64,000 bases of DNA, taken from Acidocella sp. KAb 2-4. Lineage in GTDB: Bacteria; Pseudomonadota; Alphaproteobacteria; Acetobacterales; Acetobacteraceae. Both the position numbers and the translations under genes were made by a program. The notes under the pieces are model-generated. The model did no database searches. It had not been told where the DNA came from and saw only the letters and a program-made list of their open reading frames with translations. This document shows positions 54,095 through 61,940 of the stretch, one piece after another (the stretch's first letter is position 1; each line of letters begins with the position of its first letter). Where the stretch lies: NCBI RefSeq assembly GCF_020567705.1, contig NZ_JAJDJU010000003.1:143243-207242 (forward strand), in the 5' to 3' direction.

Positions 54095-54577
54095 ATGAGG
54101 ATTTTTGCTCCGGTTCTGGCTGCCAGCCTGCTGCTTGGCGGCGCCGCGATGGCCCAGGTGAACGACGACCCGACCGGCCCGCAGCCGCAATTGCCGACTG
54201 AAAAGCTCAGCATACAGGCGGATAATGGCAAGACCTATGATTTCACGGTCGAGGTCGCCGCGACCCCGCAGGAGCAAGCCTATGGGCTGATGTTCCGTCC
54301 GGCGGTGCCGGCGGGCACGGGCATGCTGTTTCCGGTGGACCCGCCATCGGTGCAGGAATTCTGGATGAAGAACACCATCGTGCCGCTGGACATGGTGTTT
54401 ATTGGCGCCGACGGCACGGTGAAGACCATTGCTGAAAACACGGTGCCGTATAGCCTGCGCAACATCTCCAGCAATGTGCCGGTGGCGGCGGTGCTGGAGC
54501 TGGCCGGGGGCGCCACGGCGGCGGATGATATCAATGTTGGCGATAAGGTGATTGCCAAGCAGTTTGGCGGCGGGTAA
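54095..54577 (+). CDS. DUF192 family exported protein
   Basis: 160 residues with a signal peptide (residues 1-20, ending AAMAQ). The DUF192 domain shows QAYGLMFRPAVPAGTGMLF and FWMKNTIVPLDMVFI. Function unknown; the fold is a small beta barrel. GGAGGG at 54085-54090 fixes the ATG at 54095 over longer starts. Confidence 0.88.
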   Translation: MRIFAPVLAASLLLGGAAMAQVNDDPTGPQPQLPTEKLSIQADNGKTYDFTVEVAATPQEQAYGLMFRPAVPAGTGMLFPVDPPSVQEFWMKNTIVPLDMVFIGADGTVKTIAENTVPYSLRNISSNVPVAAVLELAGGATAADDINVGDKVIAKQFGGG

Positions 54578-54593
54578 TCCCGGCGCACAAGTT

Positions 54594-54670
54594 CGGGGCG
54601 TGGCGCAGCCTGGTAGCGCGCTTGTTTTGGGTACAAGAGGCCCCCGGTTCGAATCCGGGCGCCCCGACCA
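54594..54670 (+). tRNA. tRNA-Pro (anticodon TGG)
   Basis: 77 bases including encoded CCA. The 7-bp acceptor stem CGGGGCG/CGCCCCG is perfect, the T-arm contains GGTTCGAATCC, and the anticodon stem CTTGT/ACAAG encloses loop TTTGGGT giving anticodon TGG. Confidence 0.96.
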
Positions 54671-54687
54671 GTTGGAAGGACGATCAT

Positions 54688-54993
54688 ATGCGGGCACGTA
54701 TTTATCTGCCGCCAAAATCCGCCATGCAGTCCGGCATGGCGCGCACGCATCGCTGGATGCTGGAATATGAGCCGGAGAGCCGCAAAGTGCTCGACCCGTT
54801 GATGGGCTGGACCGGCTCCGACGATATGCGCCAGCAGATCCGCCTAAGCTTTGAGACGCAGGAAGCCGCCATCGCGTATGCCGAGGCCCATGGCATTCCG
54901 TACGATTTGGAGATCCCCCCGGCGCGCACCCGCAAGCCCAAGGCTTACGCCGATAATTTCCGCGCCGACCGCAAGGAAAACTGGACGCATTAA
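54688..54993 (+). CDS. Complex I accessory subunit, NDUFS4/ETC_C1 family
   Basis: 101 residues. Contains ARIYLPPKSAMQSGMARTH and W-xx-S-D...RLSFETQEAAIAYAEAHG, typical of the alphaproteobacterial homologue of the mitochondrial complex I 18-kDa subunit. ATG 54688 follows GGAAGGA and lies 17 bases after tRNA-Pro. Other complex I genes are elsewhere. Confidence 0.92.
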   Translation: MRARIYLPPKSAMQSGMARTHRWMLEYEPESRKVLDPLMGWTGSDDMRQQIRLSFETQEAAIAYAEAHGIPYDLEIPPARTRKPKAYADNFRADRKENWTH

Positions 54994-54995
54994 AA

Positions 54996-55015
54996 CGCCC
55001 GCGTTACCACGGGCG
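54996..55015 (+). terminator. Weak hairpin after the NDUFS4-like gene
   Basis: CGCCCG (54996-55001) pairs with CGGGCG (55010-55015) around an 8-base loop immediately after the stop codon. There is no clear T-tract, so termination may be inefficient; tRNA-Arg begins 12 bases later. Confidence 0.35.
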
Positions 55016-55026
55016 GGCTTGGCCAA

Positions 55027-55103
55027 GCGCCCTTAGCTCAGCTGGATAGAGCACGAGACTTCTAATCTCGGGGCCGATGGTTCGAATCCATCAGGGCGCG
55101 CCA
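55027..55103 (+). tRNA. tRNA-Arg (anticodon TCT)
   Basis: 77 bases with CCA. Acceptor GCGCCCT/AGGGCGC is perfect. Anticodon stem CGAGA/TCTCG encloses CTTCTAA, giving TCT. The T-loop GGTTCGAATCC is standard. Confidence 0.96.
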
Positions 55104-55127
55104 GCGTTTCGCATCCATCCGATCCGC

Positions 55128-55859
55128 TCAGGGCGGAATTTCCGCGCCGTCATGCGCGAAGCATTTGCCGCTATCCTCTGGCCTCAGCCGCGCCAGCACG
55201 GCGAGCAGCCGCGCAGCGGATTGCTGCGGCGTGAAGAGCTGTCCGGCGGGGACAAACCCTTGGAATGGCTGCGAGAGCGGGCTGTCCACCGTACCCGGAT
55301 GCAGGCCCGCGATTACCGCTTGCGGGTAGCGCCGCGCCGCCTCGATGGCCGTGCAGCGGACCACCATGTTGAGCGCCGCTTTGGCCGCGCGGTAGCCGTA
55401 CCAGCCGCCCTTGCGATTATCGCCGATGCTGCCAACGCGGGCCGAGAGCGAGGCCATCACGCCGGGCGTCTGGCGTGGCAGCAGCGGCAGGAAGTGTTTG
55501 AAGGCCAGCGCCGGCCCCGCGCAGTTTATGGTGAAAGCTTGTTGCAGGGCGGCGAGGTTGAGGTCGCGCAGCGATTTCTCGGGCATCATGCCGGGCGCGT
55601 GCAGCGCGCCGGTGGCGACGATCACAGCGTCCAGTGTCCCCTCGTCCGCCAGCCGCGCGGCGGCGGCGGCCAGGGCGGTTTCGTCCAGTACATCCACCGG
55701 GCCATGGCAGAGCGGGCCGTCCTCGCGCCAGGGCGTGCCGCGGGCCAGGGCATAGACGCGCTCCGCCCCGCCCGCCGCGAGTTGCGCCACCAGCGCGCCG
55801 CCAATGGCGCCGCGCGCGCCCAGCACCGCCACGCGCCGCCAGGGCAGGGGCGCGCTCAC
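55128..55859 (-). CDS. SDR-family oxidoreductase in the sigma-E island
   Basis: About 243 residues. Rossmann loop VLGARGAIGGAL near the N-terminus and catalytic YGYRAAKAALNM (Tyr-xxx-Lys) with upstream ASLSARVGS. The GTG at 55859 overlaps the DUF2177 stop and is the preferred start; a GTG or ATG further up would intrude into that gene. SDR genes occur in singlet-oxygen (RpoE) regulons near cfa-like genes in other alphaproteobacteria. Substrate unknown. Confidence 0.85.
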   Translation of the reverse strand: MSAPLPWRRVAVLGARGAIGGALVAQLAAGGAERVYALARGTPWREDGPLCHGPVDVLDETALAAAAARLADEGTLDAVIVATGALHAPGMMPEKSLRDLNLAALQQAFTINCAGPALAFKHFLPLLPRQTPGVMASLSARVGSIGDNRKGGWYGYRAAKAALNMVVRCTAIEAARRYPQAVIAGLHPGTVDSPLSQPFQGFVPAGQLFTPQQSAARLLAVLARLRPEDSGKCFAHDGAEIPP

Positions 55860-56251
55860 CGCAGCAGCCAGCGGCACACGAGGCAGCCGAGCGCCGCTGC
55901 GGTGCCGGTGGCCAGCGTGCCCCAGACGAGATCAGCCGCCGTGACCGCCAGCGGCCAGCCGCGCAGCGTGGCGAGGTTGGTGAGGTCGTAAGTGGCATAG
56001 GCCACCAGGCCAAACGCGCCGCCGCGCAGCAGCGCCTCGCTGGGCCGCCCGGCGGGCAGCACGGTGAAGCCGACGACGCCCGCGATATACAGCGCGTAAA
56101 ACAGCAGCGCCGGGCCGGGGCGGAAATGTCCCGCCAGCAGCCCTTGCAGTTGCGGCTTGTAGAGCCGGGAAGTCATGGTGCCGAGCCAGACGGCGTCCAG
56201 CCCCAAAAAGGCCAGGGCGGTGGCGATGTAAGCGGTGATCCAAGTTGTCAT
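55856..56251 (-). CDS. DUF2177 family membrane protein
   Basis: 131 residues, four helices. The pattern ALAFLGLDAVWLGTM and RGGAFGLVAYATYDLTNLATLR are characteristic of DUF2177. Function unknown. It lies in the minus-strand operon below the Cfa-like gene (12-base gap) and is coupled to the SDR gene. Confidence 0.9.
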   Translation of the reverse strand: MTTWITAYIATALAFLGLDAVWLGTMTSRLYKPQLQGLLAGHFRPGPALLFYALYIAGVVGFTVLPAGRPSEALLRGGAFGLVAYATYDLTNLATLRGWPLAVTAADLVWGTLATGTAAALGCLVCRWLLR

Positions 56252-56263
56252 GTGGTGTTTCCG

Positions 56264-57475
56264 TCAGCCGAGAAATTCATAAAGCCCGACATCGACGCGC
56301 CCAGTGGCGAACCCCGCCTCGCAATAGCAGAGGTAGTAATTCCACAGACGGCGGAAGCGGGTGTCGAAGCCGAGCGTCTCCAGCGTTGGCCAGGCGGCGG
56401 TGAAGCGTGCGCGCCACTCGGCCAGGGTGCGGGCGTAGCTGGCGCCGAAATGATGCACGCGCCCGGGTTTGAGCCCCGCCAGGCTGGCCTGCGCGGCGAG
56501 GCCCGCCTTGGTCGGCAGCATGCCGCCGGGGAAGATGCGGCGCTGGATGAAATCGGCGTTGCGCCGGTAATCGGCGAATTGCTCGGCGGCGATGGTGATG
56601 ACCTGCAGCACCGCCCGCCCGCCGGGGTTGAGGCGCGCGCGCAGGGTGCGGAAATAGCTTGGCCAATAAGCCTCGCCCACCGCCTCCAGCATCTCGATGG
56701 AGACGATGCGGTCATAGTGGCCGGTCTCGTCGCGGTAGTCGCGCAGGGCGAGGTTAGCGCGGTCATCCAGCCCGGCTGTGCGGATCACTTGGCGCGCATG
56801 GGCGAGCTGGGCCGGGGAGATGGTGAGGCCGGTGACATCCGCCCCCGCCGCCGCCAGATGCCGTGCCAACGCGCCCCAGCCGCAGCCGATTTCGAGCACC
56901 CGCCCCTCCGGCGGCACGGCCAGCCAGTCCGCGATCAGCGCCAGCTTGCGCGCCTGGGCGGTTTCCAGCGTGTCCTCCGGCGTTTCATAAAGGGCCGAGG
57001 AATACAGCATCTCCGGGTCCAGCCAGAGGCGGTAGAATTCGTTGCCCAGATCGTAATGCGCCATGATGTTGCGCCGCGCCCCGGCGCGGGTGTTGGCGTT
57101 GGCGGCGTGGCGCAGGCGCCCCAGGGCGCGCAGCGGGGCGGAGAGCGGGCTGCGCGCGGCCGGGCCGGCGAAATTGAGCGCCCCCAGCGTGAGCAGGGCG
57201 GTGAGGTCGGGGGTGCTCCAGGCGCCGTCGATATAGGCCTCGGCGAAGCCGGGCTGGCCTTGCAGCAGCAACGCCCAGGGCATGCGCCAATCATGCAGGG
57301 TGAGTTCCGCCTCCGGTCCGGGCAACTGGCCGCGCTGTTCGATCAGCCGCCCCTCGGGCGTGGTGCAGCGCAGCCGCCCGTGGCGCAGCGTGGCCAAGGC
57401 ACGGCGGAGCATGGCCTCGCGCAGCCCGGTGCGGGCGGTGGGGGCGAGAGGCAGGGCTTCGGCGATCTCGTGCAT
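56264..57475 (-). CDS. Cyclopropane-fatty-acyl-phospholipid synthase family methyltransferase, copy 1
   Basis: 403 residues. SAM-binding loop VLEIGCGWGALARHLA, upstream HYDLGNEFYRLWLDPEMLYSSA and active-site region RIVSIEMLEAVGEAYW are classic CFA synthase features, with an N-terminal SCP-like lipid domain. It methylates double bonds of membrane acyl chains. The ATG at 57475 overlaps the DUF1365 stop. In sigma-E-regulated loci such enzymes protect against singlet oxygen or start furan fatty acid synthesis. Confidence 0.92.
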   Translation of the reverse strand: MHEIAEALPLAPTARTGLREAMLRRALATLRHGRLRCTTPEGRLIEQRGQLPGPEAELTLHDWRMPWALLLQGQPGFAEAYIDGAWSTPDLTALLTLGALNFAGPAARSPLSAPLRALGRLRHAANANTRAGARRNIMAHYDLGNEFYRLWLDPEMLYSSALYETPEDTLETAQARKLALIADWLAVPPEGRVLEIGCGWGALARHLAAAGADVTGLTISPAQLAHARQVIRTAGLDDRANLALRDYRDETGHYDRIVSIEMLEAVGEAYWPSYFRTLRARLNPGGRAVLQVITIAAEQFADYRRNADFIQRRIFPGGMLPTKAGLAAQASLAGLKPGRVHHFGASYARTLAEWRARFTAAWPTLETLGFDTRFRRLWNYYLCYCEAGFATGRVDVGLYEFLG

Positions 57476-58239
57476 CAGGCTTTCCTCTCTCCCGCATAGC
57501 CAAGGCTGACCGGCGCCGCCGGGGCGGGCGGGCGCGGGCGCAGCGCGATGCCCTTCAGCCAGATCTTCACGGCCTGCCAATGGATGGCGGCCAGTACTTT
57601 GACCCCCAGAAAAGGCTGCGTCAGCGCCAGGCGCAGCAGGGCGGCGTCGGTCAGCTCTTGGCGCTTGCCGGCCAGGGTGGCGTGCAGCACCACGCCTTCG
57701 GCATCCTCCACCGCGATATGCAGCCCCACCCCGGCGCCGGGGGGCTGCAGGCTGAAGCTGTAACGCAGTTGCATGTCCATGAACGGCGAGACGTAGAAGA
57801 TTTTCTCGGCCCCCTGGCGCAGCGGCGCGGCCGCGCCCGCCGCCACAGGGCAGAGATAGGTGTGGCGCTGGCCGAAAGTGTTGTTCACCTCGTACAGCAC
57901 GGCGCGCAGCGCGCCGCTGGCCTCATGGCAGAAGAACAGGCTGAGCGGGTTGAAGCCAAGGCCGAGGCAGCGCGGCATGGCGAGCAGCGTGATGCGCGCG
58001 CCCGCCTCGGCCAACCCGGCGGCGGCCAGTTGCTGCTCCACCCAGCCGCGCAGATCCGCGCTGCCCGCGCCGTGGTCGCGCGCGGGCAGGCTGAACAGGT
58101 TGAAGCGCTCGCGCGAAAACAAGCGCAGGCGGGGCGTTTCGTCGAGGTCGAGCAGCACGTAGGGCACGCGGTAGGCCAAGGCGTGGTGGCGGGGGCGGAG
58201 GCGGGTATGGGTCACCCGCACGGGGTAGAGCGCGCTCAT
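57475..58239 (-). CDS. DUF1365 family protein
   Basis: 254 residues. Family motifs VRVTHTRLRPRHHALAYRVPYVLLDLDE, CLGLGFNPLSLFFCH and HTYLCPVA are present. DUF1365 genes almost always sit beside an FAD oxidoreductase and a Cfa-like gene, as here; function unknown but linked to fatty-acid modification. ATG 58239 overlaps the end of the oxidoreductase gene by 4 bases. Confidence 0.92.
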   Translation of the reverse strand: MSALYPVRVTHTRLRPRHHALAYRVPYVLLDLDETPRLRLFSRERFNLFSLPARDHGAGSADLRGWVEQQLAAAGLAEAGARITLLAMPRCLGLGFNPLSLFFCHEASGALRAVLYEVNNTFGQRHTYLCPVAAGAAAPLRQGAEKIFYVSPFMDMQLRYSFSLQPPGAGVGLHIAVEDAEGVVLHATLAGKRQELTDAALLRLALTQPFLGVKVLAAIHWQAVKIWLKGIALRPRPPAPAAPVSLGYAGERKA

Positions 58240-59567
58240 GCCGCACGCTGCCAGACCGGCGGCGGGGTGGGAATGCGCGCCGACTCGCCGGGCACACGCC
58301 ACGGGCGGCGCACCCCGCCCAGCGCCTCGGCTACCGCCAGCCCGGCCTGCAAACCATCCTCGTGAAACCCCGCTCCCCACCAGGCGCCGCAGAACCAGGT
58401 GCGGCTGGCGCCCTGCACCTCCCAGAGCCGCGATTGCGCGCGCAGGGCCGGGATGTCGAATACCGGATGGTTGAAGCTTTGGCGCAACGCCACGCCGCGC
58501 GGCTCCCGCGCCGGGTTGAGGGTGACGAACCAGTCCCGCGCCGTGGGCAGGCGCTGCAACCGGTTCATCCAATAGGTGACGGACACGCTGTCCTCACCGC
58601 CCGTATAGTTCCAGGCGGCCCAGGCGGCGCGGCGGCGCGGCATGGCGCTGGCGTCGGTGTGCAGCAGCGCCTCGTTGCGCGTGGTGCGGAAGGCGCCGAT
58701 GATCTCGCGCTCGGCGGTGCTCGGGTCGGCGAGCAGGCGGAAGGCCTGATCGGCATGGCAGGCCAGCACCGCATGGTCGAACCGCGCGGTCTCGCCGCTG
58801 GCGGTGCGCAGCTCCACCCCGCCGGGCAGGCGGCGCAGGGCGCTCACCGGCGTGGCCTGCCGCGCCTCGCCTTTGAAGGCCGCGCGCAGCCGCGCCACAT
58901 ATTCGCGCGAGCCGCCCGTGACCGTGCGCCACACCGGCCGCCCGGCGAGTTTCAGCAGGCCGTGATTTTCGCAAAACCGGATGAAGGCCGCCGCGGGCAG
59001 CTCACCCGCCGCCCCGGCCGGGCAGGACCAGACAGCCGCGATCATTGGGTAGAGATGGTCCTCGAGGAATGCCGCGCCATAGCGGCCCGCGCGCAGATAT
59101 TCGCCCAGGCTGATCTCGCCCAGCCGCGCCGCCGCGTTCGGCGCCTCGCGGTAGAAGCGGAGCATGTCGCGCAGCATCGACCAGAAGCGCGGGCGCAGCG
59201 CGTTGGCGGGCTGCGCGAACACGCCGCGCAGCTTGTTCGACCCGGCATATTCGAGATCGCCGCCGCGCAGCGACACGGCGAACGACATCTCGCTGGCCTG
59301 GGTGGGGACGTTAAGATGCGCGAACAGCGCCGTGAGGTTGGGGTAGGCGGGCTCGTTGTAAACGATGAAGCCTGTATCGACCGGCACGCCATCGACCGCC
59401 ACCGTATGGCTGTGCCCGCCCAGGCGCGGCGCGGCCTCAAACAGCGTCACCTCGTGGCGCGTGCTCAGCAGCCAGGCGCAGGCGAGGCCGGAGATGCCGG
59501 CGCCGATCACGGCGATGCGCAGCGGGGCGGAGGCGGGGCGGGGCGGTGTGTCGGGCGAAAATGGCAT
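58236..59567 (-). CDS. FAD/NAD(P)-binding oxidoreductase (amine oxidase-like) of the sigma-E operon
   Basis: 443 residues. N-terminal dinucleotide fold IAVIGAGISGLACAWLL followed by the FAD ribose glutamate in VTLFEAAPRLGGHSHT. The domain resembles phytoene desaturase/amine oxidases. It is the first gene of a five-gene minus-strand operon (oxidoreductase, DUF1365, Cfa, DUF2177, SDR). The ATG at 59567 lies 4 bases after a predicted sigma-E -10 element, so the mRNA may be leaderless. Confidence 0.9.
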   Translation of the reverse strand: MPFSPDTPPRPASAPLRIAVIGAGISGLACAWLLSTRHEVTLFEAAPRLGGHSHTVAVDGVPVDTGFIVYNEPAYPNLTALFAHLNVPTQASEMSFAVSLRGGDLEYAGSNKLRGVFAQPANALRPRFWSMLRDMLRFYREAPNAAARLGEISLGEYLRAGRYGAAFLEDHLYPMIAAVWSCPAGAAGELPAAAFIRFCENHGLLKLAGRPVWRTVTGGSREYVARLRAAFKGEARQATPVSALRRLPGGVELRTASGETARFDHAVLACHADQAFRLLADPSTAEREIIGAFRTTRNEALLHTDASAMPRRRAAWAAWNYTGGEDSVSVTYWMNRLQRLPTARDWFVTLNPAREPRGVALRQSFNHPVFDIPALRAQSRLWEVQGASRTWFCGAWWGAGFHEDGLQAGLAVAEALGGVRRPWRVPGESARIPTPPPVWQRAA

Positions 59568-59571
59568 ATTT

Positions 59572-59601
59572 CTGATACGAGGCCATGCGGGAATTGGATC
59601 A
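59572..59601 (-). promoter_or_regulatory. Sigma-E (RpoE) promoter of the FAD oxidoreductase operon
   Basis: On the minus strand TGATCC (59601-59596), 18 bases, TATCAG (59577-59572). TGATCC is the -35 recognised by the Rhodobacter-type singlet-oxygen sigma factor RpoE. It is back to back with the rpoE promoter, with the two -35 elements 5 bases apart. Confidence 0.7.
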
Positions 59602-59606
59602 ACCGG

Positions 59607-59636
59607 TGATCCAAAATAACTGGCGCCGCGTATAGT
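59607..59636 (+). promoter_or_regulatory. Sigma-E (RpoE) autoregulatory promoter of rpoE-chrR
   Basis: TGATCC (59607-59612), an 18-base spacer and TATAGT (59631-59636). The GTG start of rpoE follows 5 bases later at 59642. Spacing and -35 match the divergent promoter, which supports a shared regulator encoded by rpoE itself. Confidence 0.7.
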
Positions 59637-59641
59637 GGAAC

Positions 59642-60274
59642 GTGAATGCACCAGATGCCCCCCTTCCACGCCTGGCCGCGCGCCGGGCGCTCGCCCCGCC
59701 GGTGACGGCGCTGGATACTCCGGCGCCCGATGCCGAGGCGCAGGCCATGCTGATCCGCCGCGTGGCCACCGCGCGCGACAGGCAGGCCTTTGCCGCGCTG
59801 TTCAAATATTTCGCGCCGAGGGTGAAGGCGTATCTGCGCCGCGCCGGGTTGGAGCCGGGCGAGGCGGAGGAGGTGGCGCAGGAGGTGTTGCTCTCGCTTT
59901 GGCGCAAGGCCGAGAGTTTCGACCCGGCCCGCGCCGCGCCGGCGACCTGGGTGTTCGCCATCGCCCGCAATGCGCGCATCGACCGCGCCCGCCGCAATCA
60001 CGGCCTGCCCGGCGCGCCGGAGCCCGAGGAGGCGGAGGATGAGCTTGCCCCCAGCGCCGAAACCCTGACCCTGACCGCCGAGCGGGAGGCGCGCGTGCGC
60101 GGCGCGCTCGGCCAACTTGCCCCTGAACAGCAAAAGATCGTGAAACTTTCGTTTTTCTCCGACACGCCCCATGCCGCCATCGCCAGCGAGCTCAACCTGC
60201 CGCTGGGCACCGTGAAATCGCGCATTCGTTTGGCCTTGGCCAAGCTGCGCGCCGCGCTGGAGGAGGTGCGATGA
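59642..60274 (+). CDS. rpoE: ECF sigma factor RpoE (singlet-oxygen type)
   Basis: 210 residues. Region 2 (FKYFAPRVKAYLRRAGLEPGEAEEVAQEVLLSLWRKAE) and region 4 (LAPEQQKIVKLSFFSDTPHAAIASELNLPLGTVKSRIRLALAKLR) are both complete. Together with the ChrR-type anti-sigma gene downstream (4-base overlap) it matches ECF group 11. Start is GTG at 59642, almost at the predicted transcription start; a ribosome site is missing, consistent with leaderless translation. Confidence 0.93.
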   Translation: MNAPDAPLPRLAARRALAPPVTALDTPAPDAEAQAMLIRRVATARDRQAFAALFKYFAPRVKAYLRRAGLEPGEAEEVAQEVLLSLWRKAESFDPARAAPATWVFAIARNARIDRARRNHGLPGAPEPEEAEDELAPSAETLTLTAEREARVRGALGQLAPEQQKIVKLSFFSDTPHAAIASELNLPLGTVKSRIRLALAKLRAALEEVR

Positions 60275-60912
60275 TCCGCCATCACCCATCCGCCGAGACC
60301 TTGCTCGCCCATGCCGCCGGAACCCTGCCCGCGGGGCAGGCCCTGGTGGTGGCCGCGCATGTGCAGGGCTGCGGCGCCTGCCGCGCCGAACTCGCCCGGC
60401 TGGAAGCGCTGGGCGGCGCGGTGCTGGATGAGCTCGCACCCGAGCCGCTGGCCGCTGAAGCCTTCGCCGCTGTGCTGGACCGGCTGGACGCCCCGGCGCC
60501 GAAGCCGCCCGCGCCGCCGCGCCAAGCCGATCTCGGCTTGCCCGCCGGGCTCCGCCTGCCTGCCGCGCTGCACGGAGCGGAAATCGGGCGCTGGCTGTGG
60601 GTCGGCCCGGGCATACGCTACAGCCGCGTGCGCCTGCCTTGGGCCCCCAATGAAAACGTGATGCTGCTGCGCGTGGGGGGCAGCCGGCGGGTGATTCCGC
60701 ACAGCCATGGCGGGGCGGAGTTCACGCAGGTTTTGCATGGCGGGTTCACCGACAGCACCGGCCATTACGGCCCTGGCGACATGGCCGAGGCCGATCATGA
60801 TCTGGCGCATCAGCCCGCCGCCGACCCCGAGGGCTGCATTTGTCTGGCGGCGCTGGAGGGCGGGTTGCGCCTGCCCTGGCGCGGCTGGCGCACAACCAGG
60901 AGGCATGGCTGA
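60271..60912 (+). CDS. chrR: ChrR-family zinc anti-sigma factor with C-terminal cupin
   Basis: 213 residues. The N-terminal zinc anti-sigma domain has His5, His30, Cys34 and Cys37, and the C-terminal cupin has His143, His145, Glu149 and His179. These line up, with small offsets, with the zinc ligands of Rhodobacter ChrR in both domains. It would hold RpoE inactive until singlet oxygen or organic hydroperoxide triggers release. Coupled to rpoE and, by one base, to the following cfa-like gene. Confidence 0.92.
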   Translation: MIRHHPSAETLLAHAAGTLPAGQALVVAAHVQGCGACRAELARLEALGGAVLDELAPEPLAAEAFAAVLDRLDAPAPKPPAPPRQADLGLPAGLRLPAALHGAEIGRWLWVGPGIRYSRVRLPWAPNENVMLLRVGGSRRVIPHSHGGAEFTQVLHGGFTDSTGHYGPGDMAEADHDLAHQPAADPEGCICLAALEGGLRLPWRGWRTTRRHG

Positions 60913-61940
60913 TGGCTGACACACGACTCGCTCTGGCCCAGGCGGCGGAGCGCCTGCCCGTGCCCGATGCGCTGTTGAGCCTCGGGATCAACCGCATGGT
61001 GGCGCGCACGCGCCGCCAATTGTCCCGTGGCGGGGCGGGGCAGACGGAATTCGCGCGCGGCATGGTGACGCACCCGATTGCCGTGCATACCGACGAGGCC
61101 AACCGCCAGCATTACGAGCTGCCTCCCGAATTTTTTGGCCTGATCCTCGGGCCGCGCCGCAAATATTCCTGCTGCCTGTACCCAACCGGGGCCGAAACCT
61201 TGGAGGAGGCCGAGCTGCACGCGCTGGAGGAGAGTGTGGCGCATGCGGAGCTTGCCGATGGGCAGGAGATTCTGGAGCTTGGCTGCGGCTGGGGCTCGCT
61301 GACGCTGTTCATGGCCGAGCGCTTCCCGCGCGCGCGGATCGTCGCGGTGTCCAACTCCGCGCCGCAGCGGCGCTATATCGAGGCACGGGCGGCGGCGCTT
61401 GGGCTGCAAAACCTGCGCGTGATCACCGCCGATATGAACCGCTTCACGCCTGAGCAGCGCTTCGACCGCGTGGTGTCGGTGGAGATGTTTGAGCACATGG
61501 CGAATTGGCGCGGCTTGCTGGAGCGTGTGCGCACTTGGCTGCGCCCGGATGGCCGGCTGTTTATCCATGTGTTCGCGCATGCCACTCGACCCTACCGCTT
61601 CGACCATACCGCCCAGGGCGACTGGATCGCGCGGCATTTCTTCACCGGCGGCATCATGCCCAGCCATGGGCTGATCGGAGAATTCCCCGACCTGTTCACG
61701 CTGGAGCGCGAATGGCGCTGGAGCGGTACGCATTATCAACGCACGGCGCGCGGCTGGCTGCGCAATTACGACGCCAATGCCGGGGCGGTCAGGACGATTT
61801 TGGCCGATGTGTACGGGCCGGAGGCGGCGGTGTGGGAGCGGCGCTGGCGGTTATTCTTTCTGGCGACGGCGGGGTTGTTCGGCCATGCCGGCGGGGAGTC
61901 TTGGGGCGTGAGCCATTACCGCTTGGCGCCGGTGCCGTGA
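60912..61940 (+). CDS. Cfa-like SAM methyltransferase, copy 2
   Basis: 342 residues. It carries ILELGCGWGSLTLFMAERFPRARIVAVSNSAPQRR and VSVEMFEHMANWRGLL of the Cfa superfamily but lacks the long N-terminal lipid domain of copy 1. It is in the rpoE-chrR operon (1-base overlap with chrR), so it is expected to be induced with RpoE. Possible role in methylating unsaturated fatty acids, for example toward furan fatty acids. Confidence 0.9.
   Translation: MADTRLALAQAAERLPVPDALLSLGINRMVARTRRQLSRGGAGQTEFARGMVTHPIAVHTDEANRQHYELPPEFFGLILGPRRKYSCCLYPTGAETLEEAELHALEESVAHAELADGQEILELGCGWGSLTLFMAERFPRARIVAVSNSAPQRRYIEARAAALGLQNLRVITADMNRFTPEQRFDRVVSVEMFEHMANWRGLLERVRTWLRPDGRLFIHVFAHATRPYRFDHTAQGDWIARHFFTGGIMPSHGLIGEFPDLFTLEREWRWSGTHYQRTARGWLRNYDANAGAVRTILADVYGPEAAVWERRWRLFFLATAGLFGHAGGESWGVSHYRLAPVP

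Noticed and set aside
54280..54750. Minus-strand frame running across tRNA-Pro and the DUF192 gene
   Set aside because: Antisense of a tRNA and of a convincing exported-protein gene; contains the typical tRNA-shadow peptide.
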